Positions 39,157 to 45,257 of a stretch of DNA of 64,000 bases are shown one piece after another. Every line of letters begins with the position of its first letter. Position 1 is the first letter of the stretch. The notes below the pieces were generated by a model that saw nothing but the letters and a program-made list of their open reading frames with translations, did not search any database and was not told the DNA's origin. Both the position numbers and the translations under genes were made by a program. This stretch comes from Leptolyngbya sp. O-77 (GTDB lineage Bacteria > Cyanobacteriota > Cyanobacteriia > Elainellales > Elainellaceae): contig NZ_AP017367.1 of the NCBI RefSeq assembly GCF_001548395.1, forward strand, positions 3,571,001-3,635,000, read 5' to 3'.

Positions 39157-39540
39157 TCAAGCAGGCTGATGGCAAACTGCCTCAATGCGATACCCATCGG
39201 GATCTCGCACAAAGGCGGCGTAGTAGTTGGGGTGATAGTGGGGGCGGAGGCCGGGCGGGCCGTCGTCGGTGGCCCCGTGGGCGATCGCCGCTTTGTAGAA
39301 CTCATCTACGGCCTGACGACTCTCGGCCTGGAACGCGAGATGAAAACCAGGCGCAGGCTGAATCGGGTTGGGAAATTCTGCTTTGTGGGCAATCCAAAAC
39401 ATCGGGCGCGAACCAGGGCCGTAGGCCGCAATGTGGGGAAGGGCAAAGCAGCGCGTAACACTTAGTGGGGCAAGGATGGCATCGTAGAAGGCAAGGCTGC
39501 GAGCCAGGTCTGCAACGCCCAGCGAGAGATGATCGAACAT
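39157..39540 (-). CDS. VOC family (glyoxalase/dioxygenase-fold) protein
   Basis: The 127-residue protein begins with MFDHLSLGVADLARSLAFYDAIL and ends with YYAAFVRDPDGYRIEAVCH. These are the paired beta-alpha-beta-beta-beta motifs of the vicinal-oxygen-chelate superfamily. Possible metal ligands are H4 and a glutamate in RIEAV. Such small VOC proteins include lyases, dioxygenases and resistance proteins; the substrate cannot be assigned. Confidence 0.85.
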   Translation of the reverse strand: MFDHLSLGVADLARSLAFYDAILAPLSVTRCFALPHIAAYGPGSRPMFWIAHKAEFPNPIQPAPGFHLAFQAESRQAVDEFYKAAIAHGATDDGPPGLRPHYHPNYYAAFVRDPDGYRIEAVCHQPA

Positions 39541-39571
39541 GTATTTGTGAGTTGGGCGTGAATATCCAGCC

Positions 39572-39790
39572 CTAAAGTATCACAGACAATTCATCCACAA
39601 TCTGGACATGGCCGCGGCACACCGCGCGAAGAACCCGGTTGATGGCGTGGCGTTCCTCTTCGCTCAATGAATCTTCTAGAATTGCGGCGAGAAGACCGTA
39701 GCGATCTGCCAGCGTCAACACGCCCGTTACACTGGCTTGGGCAAAGAGTTCAGCGATCGCACCGGGAAGCAGGCTCATAGACGGAAACAT
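39572..39790 (-). CDS. Small conserved helical protein, unknown function
   Basis: The 72-residue frame (IAELFAQASVTGVLTLADRYGLLAAILEDSLSEEERHAINRVLRAVCRGHVQIVDEL) is predicted to be entirely helical and amphipathic. It has the character of a conserved cyanobacterial small protein, but I cannot name a family. ATG 39790 or 39778 could be the start. It is divergent from the DUF3052 gene. Confidence 0.6.
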   Translation of the reverse strand: MFPSMSLLPGAIAELFAQASVTGVLTLADRYGLLAAILEDSLSEEERHAINRVLRAVCRGHVQIVDELSVIL

Positions 39791-39972
39791 GGTTAGTGAG
39801 AGGCTCTAAGGAAAAGTGACGTTTTCAGGAACGTAAAGCGATTCAGGATGTCTTAAATATCGGGGATTTCTCGGGTTTGGGAAGTGATAGAGCGGGGGGC
39901 GATCGCGTGATTCTACCCGTAAGATAAAGTGACCCATCCGGTCGCCAAACGTGACCAAACTGGGGCGATCGC

Positions 39973-39986
39973 GTGATAGAGATCAC
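39973..39986 (+). promoter_or_regulatory. CRP-like operator (GTGA-N6-TCAC)
   Basis: GTGATAGAGATCAC is a perfect GTGA-N6-TCAC palindrome, the core of CRP/SyCRP1 sites. It ends just before the AGGAGG ribosome site of the DUF3052 gene, so binding here would block rather than activate. A second CGATCGCGTGAT word lies 67 bp upstream without the partner half-site. Confidence 0.45.
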
Positions 39987-40001
39987 AGGAGGAACGGCGA
40001 G

Positions 40002-40419
40002 ATGACCCGCACCCTTGCCCAAAAACTTGGCATCAAACCCAGCGCTCGCCTGCTGTTGCTGAATGCGCCAGCCGACTATGCTACGCAATTAGAGCCATTG
40101 CCAGAGGGCGCAACGCTGCACACTCAGCCCAGTGCCACCTACGATTTTGTGCAGATTTTGTGCAGATTTTGTGCAACTGTTTGTCAGCAGCAAAGCAGAC
40201 CTGAAAGAGCATTTGGCGATCGCCCAGCAAGCGCTAAAACCTGGCGGGCTGCTCTGGTTTGCCTATCCCAAAAAAAGCTCCGGCGTGAAAACCGACATCA
40301 CCCCCGACATGGGCTGGGACGCAGTGACCCAGGCAGGACTAAAAGGGGTTGCCCAGGTTGCCATTGACGAGACCTGGTTGGCGCTGCGGTTTCGCCCGGT
40401 GGAAGAGGTGGGGACTTGA
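40002..40419 (+). pseudogene. DUF3052 family protein disrupted by triplicated 11-bp unit
   Basis: From ATG 40002 (AGGAGG upstream) the frame reads TLAQKLGIKPSARLLLLNAPADYATQLEPLPEGATL...SATYDFVQ and then shifts. The DUF3052 pattern resumes in another frame as FVQLFVSSKADLKEHLAIAQQALKPGGLLWFAYPKKSSGVKTDI...DETWLALRF. The break is the unit GATTTTGTGCA present three times (40143-40175). One copy would give YDFVQLFVSSK without a shift; the two extra copies add 22 bases. DUF3052 proteins are small and of unknown function. Confidence 0.85.
40143..40175 (+). repeat. Three perfect tandem copies of an 11-bp unit
   Basis: GATTTTGTGCA occurs at 40143, 40154 and 40165 without mismatch, inside the DUF3052 coding region. 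Copy numbers 1 and 4 keep the frame; 2 and 3 break it. Slipped-strand replication could switch the gene. Confidence 0.95.
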
Positions 40420-40464
40420 GGAGAGAGTGACGGCGTAAAGGGGAGTAGAGTTTACGAGATTTCC

Positions 40465-40722
40465 TTAATTGCCCCAAGTTCTGGCCTGCTGAAACCGAAT
40501 TGGTCCTTTGGCAGTCTGGGGGTCAACGGGGATGCCCTTCTGCGTGACGACGATCGCCCCAGATTTCGCCAGGTCTGCCCCGACCTCGCGCACCAGCGGC
40601 ATCAGCGATCGCCAGGTTTCGCCACCGAGCGATCGCGCCACTTCTGACGGGCAAATGCTCTTGTCGGGCCCGCGCTGTTGCACTTGTTTCAGGATGCATT
40701 CGCGAATCATGTCAGAATTCAT
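40465..40722 (-). CDS. DUF3253 domain protein
   Basis: The 85-residue frame (MIRECILKQVQQRGPDKSICPSEVARSLGGETWRSLMPLVREVGADLAKSGAIVVTQKG) matches DUF3253, a small winged-helix-like family of unknown function. The PSEVAR...W..L...VR pattern is intact. It is divergent from the flavin reductase gene, 32 bp away. Confidence 0.85.
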   Translation of the reverse strand: MNSDMIRECILKQVQQRGPDKSICPSEVARSLGGETWRSLMPLVREVGADLAKSGAIVVTQKGIPVDPQTAKGPIRFQQARTWGN

Positions 40723-40754
40723 GCCATCCCCTGTAATTTCTAAACTAACCCTCT

Positions 40755-41408
40755 ATGGAAATTGATCCAGAGTTGCTGGAACCGTCGCTGCGCTACAAGC
40801 TGCTGATCGGCAGCGTGGTGCCCCGTCCGATCGCCTTCGTCTCCAGCCTATCGCCCCAGGGCGTGGCCAATCTTGCCCCGTTTTCCTATTTCAATGCAGT
40901 GGGGCATATTCCCCTGGCGCTGATGTTTAGTGTCAGCCTGAAGCCCGACGGCAGCGAAAAAGACACGCTGCGGAACGTGCGCCCGCCCAACGAAGGCGGT
41001 ACCGGAGAATACGTCATCAACCTAGCGATCGAATCCTACGCGCATCAGGTGGCGGAATGTGCCGAGCCGCTGCCCTACGGCGAGTCGGAGTTTGACTATG
41101 TGAACCTGTCGCCTGCGCCCAGCAAGGTCGTGAGGCCGCCTCGCGTGGCGGAGTCGCCCGTGGCGTTTGGATGCCGCACGCTGCGAATTGTCCCAGTGGG
41201 TCAGTTTCATGTGGTGATTGGGCAGGTGGTGCATCTGTTTGTGCGAGACGAGGTGCTGGGCGATCGCAACCGGATTGATTCTGACAAACTGGGCGCGATC
41301 GGCCGGATGGCAGGCTGTGAATATTGCCGCACGGGCGATCGCTTCGAGATTCCCAACGGCTTTCCCAAACCAGCCACAGGACAAAGCCAGACACCAGCAC
41401 AAGGGTGA
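40755..41408 (+). CDS. Flavin reductase-like FMN-binding protein
   Basis: This 217-residue protein starts with a short lead-in, then LLIGSVVPRPIAFVSSLSPQGVANLAPFSYFNAV, the FMN-binding start of the flavin reductase/DIM6-NTAB family. Later motifs are EYVINLAIESYAHQV, HVVIGQVVHLFVRDEVL and CEYCRTGDRFEIP. Members are FMN-binding split-barrel proteins; some reduce flavin, others are redox proteins of unknown substrate. The end (ATGQSQTPAQG) is low-complexity. Confidence 0.85.
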   Translation: MEIDPELLEPSLRYKLLIGSVVPRPIAFVSSLSPQGVANLAPFSYFNAVGHIPLALMFSVSLKPDGSEKDTLRNVRPPNEGGTGEYVINLAIESYAHQVAECAEPLPYGESEFDYVNLSPAPSKVVRPPRVAESPVAFGCRTLRIVPVGQFHVVIGQVVHLFVRDEVLGDRNRIDSDKLGAIGRMAGCEYCRTGDRFEIPNGFPKPATGQSQTPAQG

Positions 41409-41468
41409 AGTCGTGGGGTGAGATGATGAGGGACGTATCGATTGCGGTGTGACCGAGGAGTGACCGAA

Positions 41469-41942
41469 ATGCAGAATATAAGTGAACAGGATCTAGTCAT
41501 GTTGCGGCGGGCGATCGCCCTGTCTCATAGCGCCCGCGAGTCAGGCAACCGACCCTTTGGCGCGGTGCTGGCGAATCCGTCGGGGCAAATCCTGGCAGAA
41601 GCCGAAAACACCCAAATCACCGACCACGACTGCACTGGGCACGCCGAAACCAACCTGCTGCGGCAAATGGACAAAAGCCTCAGCCTGGAGGCGCTGGAGC
41701 AATGTACCCTCTACGCCAGCACCGAACCCTGCCCCATGTGCGCCGGAGCCGTGTTTTGGAGCGGCGTGGGGCGGCTGATGTATGCCCTCAGCAGCGATCG
41801 CCTCTACAAAACTCAGGGCGAGTCGCCCTACCAACTGCCGCTCAGCGCCGAAGAGGTGCTAAAACACGGTAAGCGCCCGGTCGAAGTCATCGGCCCCGTG
41901 CTAGAAGAAGAGGCACTGGAAGCGTTCTCAGGCTTTTTCTAG
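41469..41942 (+). CDS. Nucleoside/guanine deaminase (CDA superfamily)
   Basis: From ATG 41469 (GAGGAG about ten bases upstream) this is 157 residues. The zinc-site motifs of cytidine-deaminase-fold enzymes are intact: HAE in CTGHAETNLL, with the proton-shuttle glutamate, and PCxxC in TEPCPMCAGAVFW. The C-terminal half matches the nucleoside deaminase/guanine deaminase group rather than TadA. It should hydrolyse an amino group from a purine base or nucleoside; the exact substrate is uncertain. Confidence 0.85.
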   Translation: MQNISEQDLVMLRRAIALSHSARESGNRPFGAVLANPSGQILAEAENTQITDHDCTGHAETNLLRQMDKSLSLEALEQCTLYASTEPCPMCAGAVFWSGVGRLMYALSSDRLYKTQGESPYQLPLSAEEVLKHGKRPVEVIGPVLEEEALEAFSGFF

Positions 41943-41950
41943 GTTTTTCT

Positions 41951-41978
41951 GAACGGGCTTTCCCAGTTAGTCCCGTTC
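41951..41978 (+). terminator. Stem-loop after deaminase gene
   Basis: GAACGGG (41951-41957) pairs with CCCGTTC (41972-41978) eight bases after the deaminase stop. There is no U-run directly after it, so it may be only an mRNA-stabilising stem. Confidence 0.4.
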
Positions 41979-42024
41979 ATCGAGCCGATATTTCTCAATT
42001 CTGGGCGTTTTTTCACGCTCCCTC

Positions 42025-42177
42025 TCAGAAAGATTCGCCTCTCGCTGTGAGTGCTTCAATCAATAGCACCTCGATCGTCGCAGTGAGCGATCGCCTATCC
42101 CGCTTGGAAATCTCTTCCAGGCGGGCTTTTAGTTCAGCAGGCAGATAGACAGTCACTCTCTCCTTATCGGTAGTCAT
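42025..42177 (-). CDS. Ribbon-helix-helix (CopG-like) DNA-binding protein
   Basis: This 50-residue frame reads MTTDKERVTVYLPAELKARL then EEISKRDRRSLTATIEVLLI and EALTARGESF. The RVTVYLPAELKARLEEIS strand-helix start and the S-x-T-ATIE helix are the ribbon-helix-helix fold used by antitoxin-type repressors. No toxin is adjacent on this strand. A 12-bp inverted repeat about 40 bases upstream of its ATG (42216-42260) could be its own operator. An IS sits 100 bp upstream. Confidence 0.75.
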   Translation of the reverse strand: MTTDKERVTVYLPAELKARLEEISKRDRRSLTATIEVLLIEALTARGESF

Positions 42178-42215
42178 TAAGCGTTTCAAACCAAGTCTAG
42201 ACAATCCTAAAGAAG

Positions 42216-42260
42216 GTGAGGTATTTTGAGGTAGTTCAAAAAAAATTTAAAATACCTCAC
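42216..42260. promoter_or_regulatory. 12-bp inverted repeat upstream of the RHH gene
   Basis: GTGAGGTATTTT (42216-42227) and AAAATACCTCAC (42249-42260) are perfect inverted copies 21 bases apart. The spacer includes GAGGTA and an A-rich run. A second partial GAGGTA half-site at 42229 gives a repeated operator look. Autorepression by the neighbouring RHH protein is the simplest reading; an RNA hairpin is the alternative. Confidence 0.5.
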
Positions 42261-42326
42261 CCGCAAACCAAACAAACCAGAAGTGTTGAATCCAGATAGA
42301 AAACTTTACATTTTAGCTTACAAGAG

Positions 42327-43292
42327 TCATACGAGTGTTTCGGGCAGCAGATCGTAGCTCCAATGAACCATTGAGCAGCGACGGCTCAGTTCCAGTTGTA
42401 AATACCGAAACTTGTCGAGCAATTCACTGCCATAGAATGCTGGAATTTCGATTAACAATAAGATTAAATACGTGATGAGCACCATATAAATCTGAATACT
42501 CACCCCATTCACATTCTTGGTGATGAGACGATCGAGCTTTAAGTGCATCTTGAGAAACTTCCATAACACCTCAATTTGCCAACGATGCCGATAGGTATCA
42601 CTGATTTCTTCGTCGCTCATCTCATTGACATTAGTTGCCAGACGAAACTCGCTCCGACTCTCCAAATCACAGAACCAAACCACGCGGTAACGGTCGTGGT
42701 CAAGTTCAGTCTTCATATTGTTCTTGATTCGCATCACAAACTTTGTTTGAGTGAGACTCATTTGGTCGAGAAATTCCCAGCTTGCGAAGCCTCTATCCAT
42801 GATGCCGATGCCGTTTTCGGGAATCATCGTGCTAATCGAATCGGCAAACTTTGCATCATGTCCTTGCCCAAAATGAATCAAGCATTCACTCGAATATCCT
42901 TGCTCTAAGTTGATTCCATTCAGTAATTTAACTTGGTGATATCCTTGCAGCCAAAATAGCTTGCTGGTAAGTGTAACGATGGTTGAATCAATCGGAAAAA
43001 GTATCTGAGCCGCGGTCGGCTGTTTGCGCTTTACTTGCTCAATCAACTGTGCATAGATTCGACAAAAGTGCCCATCCGTTCGAGTTTTGCAAGCTTTAGA
43101 AAAGGTGGATATATCGACCTCAACACCTGTACGATTTAGGCGGTAAAATAAGTCTCTCATGCTGGTTAAGCCCTTGTCCAACACAAAGGTCAACCAGATT
43201 TCAAAGAACAAGCGCGAGTTCAAAACGGGATAGTCATGCGGACAAAGCTGCATCAAGATCGATTTGACAAGCTTCGGAAATGAGGCTATCAT
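42327..43292 (-). CDS. IS4-family DDE transposase
   Basis: The 321-residue protein has the DDE acidic residues in FPIDSTIV, IMDRGFASWEF and YRHRWQIEVLWKFLK; the last fits the Y-(2)-R-(3)-E-(6)-K signature of IS4 transposases. The full length is present with no internal stop, so it may be active. The terminator-like hairpin at 43317-43348 lies between the IS end and this gene's start and should block transcription from outside. Confidence 0.9.
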   Translation of the reverse strand: MIASFPKLVKSILMQLCPHDYPVLNSRLFFEIWLTFVLDKGLTSMRDLFYRLNRTGVEVDISTFSKACKTRTDGHFCRIYAQLIEQVKRKQPTAAQILFPIDSTIVTLTSKLFWLQGYHQVKLLNGINLEQGYSSECLIHFGQGHDAKFADSISTMIPENGIGIMDRGFASWEFLDQMSLTQTKFVMRIKNNMKTELDHDRYRVVWFCDLESRSEFRLATNVNEMSDEEISDTYRHRWQIEVLWKFLKMHLKLDRLITKNVNGVSIQIYMVLITYLILLLIEIPAFYGSELLDKFRYLQLELSRRCSMVHWSYDLLPETLV

Positions 43293-43316
43293 CAGGCATC
43301 ATTTTTTGTTTACTAG

Positions 43317-43348
43317 GGGACAGAATACTGCATTCTGTCCCTTTTTTT
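43317..43348 (+). terminator. Strong rho-independent terminator inside the IS end
   Basis: GGGACAGAAT (43317-43326) pairs perfectly with ATTCTGTCCC (43332-43341) around a five-base loop, followed by seven T. On the plus strand this is a textbook intrinsic terminator. On the minus strand it stands upstream of the transposase and could hide its ribosome site in read-through RNA. Confidence 0.85.
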
Positions 43349-43378
43349 CGTCGCTTAATCTATTTTTCAACACTTCTG

Positions 43379-43504
43379 GTTCGGCGGTGCATGGCACGTA
43401 AGTTCCCCTATGGCGTTCTCTATACAATTGAGCAAGATTACATTTTGATTTTGGCGGTTATGCATTGTAGCCGTGAGCCTGGATACTGGAAAAGTCGCAA
43501 ATAA
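43379..43504 (+). pseudogene. C-terminal fragment of a RelE/ParE-family toxin, 5' end lost at IS junction
   Basis: Directly at the IS right end the frame reads VRRCMARKFPYGVLYTIEQD, then YILILAVMHCSREPGYWKSRK and TAA. The RRC-x-RKFPYxVLY and ILAVMHxxRxPxYW pattern is the C-terminal half of ParE/RelE-type toxins, normally about 100 residues. Only ~41 codons remain. The stop is 15 bases before the first attC-like site, as expected for an integron cassette gene. No antitoxin partner is left next to it. Confidence 0.75.
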
Positions 43505-43519
43505 TTGAAGCTGCCAGCC

Positions 43520-43605
43520 ATCTAACACTACGTTGGTTCGGACGGTACAGAGGCTATCAATGGGAGTCCCAGGCTATCTGCCGCCGCACAACTTCACCGT
43601 TAGCC
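43520..43605 (+). other. attC-like recombination site 1 (86 bp)
   Basis: The left core ATCTAAC (43520-43526) fits RYYYAAC fully; the right core GTTAGCC (43599-43605) fits GTTRRRY except one base. Inner arms pair imperfectly: GTTGGTTCGGACGG near the left against the reverse complement of CCGCCGCACAAC near the right, leaving unpaired bases. That is the layout of integron attC sites, which fold as single-stranded hairpins for the integrase. Confidence 0.62.
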
Positions 43606-43869
43606 CTCAGCGCTCTGGTTCAGTTAGCTTACGGGTGAGTGGGCGATTCGCCCCCCACTTGCAGAGGCTCGGTTCTTCGAGATCTGGGTCAAATCGAACA
43701 CTCTCAAACACTGTCGAGTAAGTTGCAAACTTTAAGTCGCGGTAGATTTGGGTCAGTAGTTCGAGGTTCCGAAAGGTGTCGGGGGGCGATTGCCCAAATA
43801 TGTCGGTACTGGGAGATGAGGGCGATCGCCCAACGGTACGGGTGCTGGGAGATGAAGGGCGATCGCGAA
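43599..43869 (+). repeat. Dispersed repeat, copy A (ORF-less cassette body)
   Basis: Starts at the right core box of attC-like site 1 and shares GTTAGCCCTCAGCGCTCTGG and much of the following ~260 bp with copy B (44832-45122), with substitutions and indels. It ends in two 36/37-bp HIP1-containing tandem units (43785, 43821) directly before attC-like site 2. No convincing plus-strand gene is present; a 93-codon minus-strand frame is broken in copy B. Confidence 0.75.
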
Positions 43870-43954
43870 GGCTAACACCTCGCTGCAACGGACGGAGCAG
43901 AGATCCTGGCTGAAACCGAGAGCCACTGACCGCCGTTAAGCTACACCGTTGTGC
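43870..43954 (+). other. attC-like recombination site 2 (85 bp)
   Basis: The left core is GGCTAAC (43870-43876) and the right core GTTGTGC (43948-43954), each one base off consensus. The inner arm GCTGCAACGGACGG pairs with CCGCCGTTAAGC, leaving unpaired bases. Size and inner sequence (GGACGGxxCAGAG) match site 1. Confidence 0.58.
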
Positions 43955-44103
43955 TGCCTTAGTTATCGGTGGGAGCGCAAGCGGCAGGCTATCTGTGGGA
44001 CGCGATGCCCAAGCAACTGTGAATCTTTGATTGATACGTAATTAGGAGGTGACTGGTGGGCTACAATTCTCGATAGGTTTTTCTCTTCATTGCAGGTTAG
44101 ATA

Positions 44104-44394
44104 GTGCGAAAACAGGAAGTCCTTACACTACTGGCAAAGCACCAAAACACGCTGAAGGATTTTGGCGTCAAGTCTCTGATTCTGTTTGGTTCAGTGGCAA
44201 GGGATGAAGCACGAACAGACAGCGATGTCGATTTGCTTGTAGAGTTCGATCGCCCGGTTGGGTTGTTCACCTTTGTACGGTTGAAACGATACTTGGAGGA
44301 GATTTTAGAGAGTTCGGTTGATCTGGGTACGCCCGACTCCCTCAAACCTTATCTACGGGAACCTGTTTTCCGGGAGGCGATTCGTGCCTTCTAG
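44104..44394 (+). CDS. mntA: MntA-type minimal nucleotidyltransferase antitoxin
   Basis: This 96-residue protein starts with GTG and has the nucleotidyltransferase motif G29-S30 ... D41-x-D43 in FGSVARDEARTDSDVDLL. In MntA-HepT systems this enzyme neutralises the HEPN toxin by transferring AMP to a tyrosine next to its active site. The HEPN gene follows directly. Both sit between attC-like sites 2 and 3, so they form a probable two-gene cassette. Confidence 0.87.
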   Translation: MRKQEVLTLLAKHQNTLKDFGVKSLILFGSVARDEARTDSDVDLLVEFDRPVGLFTFVRLKRYLEEILESSVDLGTPDSLKPYLREPVFREAIRAF

Positions 44395-44408
44395 AGATTG
44401 GCAAAATA

Positions 44409-44720
44409 GTGAGAGATGTACTAGCCGCGATCGCAGAGATTCGAGAGTTCACAGACAACATCACGTTCGATGAGTTTCAAGGCGATCGAAAGACAATCAG
44501 GGCAGTTCTATATAACCTTGCAATTATTGGTGAAGCGATTCGTGGTATTCCACCAGAGTTGGAGGCTTTACATCCTGAGATTCCCTGGGACGATGTGCGC
44601 GGGATGCGAAATGTTGTGATTCACGAGTATTTTCAGGTGAATCTGTCCATTGTCTGGCAAACAATTCAAGAAGATCTTGTTTCATTAGAAGCCTCTCTTC
44701 ACCAATTAATAAACCCCTGA
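44409..44720 (+). CDS. hepT: HEPN-domain RNase toxin (HepT)
   Basis: The protein has the HEPN catalytic motif RX4HXY at R67-H72-Y74 (RNVVIHEYF). The GTG 44409 start gives 103 residues. Upstream in another frame, GTG 44384 encodes VPSRDWQ, the usual beginning of this family (MPSRDWQ...), overlapping mntA by 11 bases. The two parts would join as a normal HepT if two bases were restored near 44405. So either a small indel has removed the first residues, or there is a sequencing error; the catalytic part is intact. Confidence 0.85.
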   Translation: MRDVLAAIAEIREFTDNITFDEFQGDRKTIRAVLYNLAIIGEAIRGIPPELEALHPEIPWDDVRGMRNVVIHEYFQVNLSIVWQTIQEDLVSLEASLHQLINP

Positions 44721-44751
44721 GGAGAATGTTATGACAGCAGAATTAACGTCG

Positions 44752-44838
44752 GCATAACAACCCCAATGCACCCGACCGTCGAGAGCCTATTGGTTAGAGT
44801 TAAAGGTTATTTGCGGCGGGTGATTGGGAGCGTTAGCC
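44752..44838 (+). other. attC-like recombination site 3 (87 bp)
   Basis: The left core is GCATAAC (44752-44758) and the right core GTTAGCC (44832-44838). The inner arms are the best of the three: CCAATGCACCCGACCG against the reverse complement of CGGCGGGTGATTGG pairs fully except for one G and one A left unpaired, like the extrahelical bases of attC. It lies 31 bases after the hepT stop. Confidence 0.65.
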
Positions 44839-45186
44839 CTCAGCGCTCTGGTTCTGTCAGCTTGTCGATGGGTAGGCGATGGCTGCTCCGCAGGACTTAC
44901 GCCAACGCCCCCCACTTTTAGAGGCTGGGTTCTTCGAGGTTTCGGTCATTGCAACACGCCCCAACAGCGTTCGGGTAAGCTGCAAGCGTTAAGCAGTGCT
45001 AGATTTGGGTCGCCCGTTCGAGTTCCCAAAAGGTGTTGGGGGCGATCGCCCAAAGGTGCGGGTGCTGAGAGATGAGGGCGATCGCCCAGAGGTGTGGGTG
45101 TTGGGAGATGAAGGGCGATCGCCTAGAGGTGCGGGTGCTGCCAGATGAGGGGCGATCGCCTAGAGGTGCGGGTGCTGAGAGATAAG
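44832..45186 (+). repeat. Dispersed repeat, copy B with four HIP1 tandem units
   Basis: Second copy of the block at 43599-43869, again starting exactly at the right core of an attC-like site. It has extra sequence near 44870-44900. Its tail has four 36/37-bp units (45040, 45076, 45113, 45150), each starting GGGCGATCGCC, against two in copy A. No attC-like site follows it before the TetR gene. Confidence 0.75.
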
Positions 45187-45257
45187 GGGCGTTTGACGCT
45201 CCATCACGCGGTTTTTTACGACAAATGATCCCATTTCCTTCACCCCGCGATTTGAAG

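Larger units (their letters stand above)
42278..43378 (-). mobile_element. IS4-family insertion sequence (1.1 kb)
   Basis: Terminal inverted repeats CAGAAGTGTTGAA (42278-42290) and TTCAACACTTCTG (43366-43378) enclose one transposase gene on the minus strand. The repeats could extend three bases further out. The flanks (ACAAAC on the left, GTTCGG on the right) show no target duplication. The right junction falls inside a toxin gene whose 5' part is missing, so an adjacent deletion probably followed insertion. Confidence 0.88.

Noticed and set aside
43607..43888. 93-codon minus-strand frame in repeat copy A
   Set aside because: The same frame is interrupted by stops in copy B, and half of it is tandem HIP1 repeat.
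43955..44000. Fourth attC-like site
   Set aside because: Has a piece like the centre of site 1 (GGGAG...AGGCTATCTG) but no matching core boxes or pairing arms.
43785..45186. CRISPR array
   Set aside because: Units are directly adjacent 36/37-bp repeats without unique spacers.
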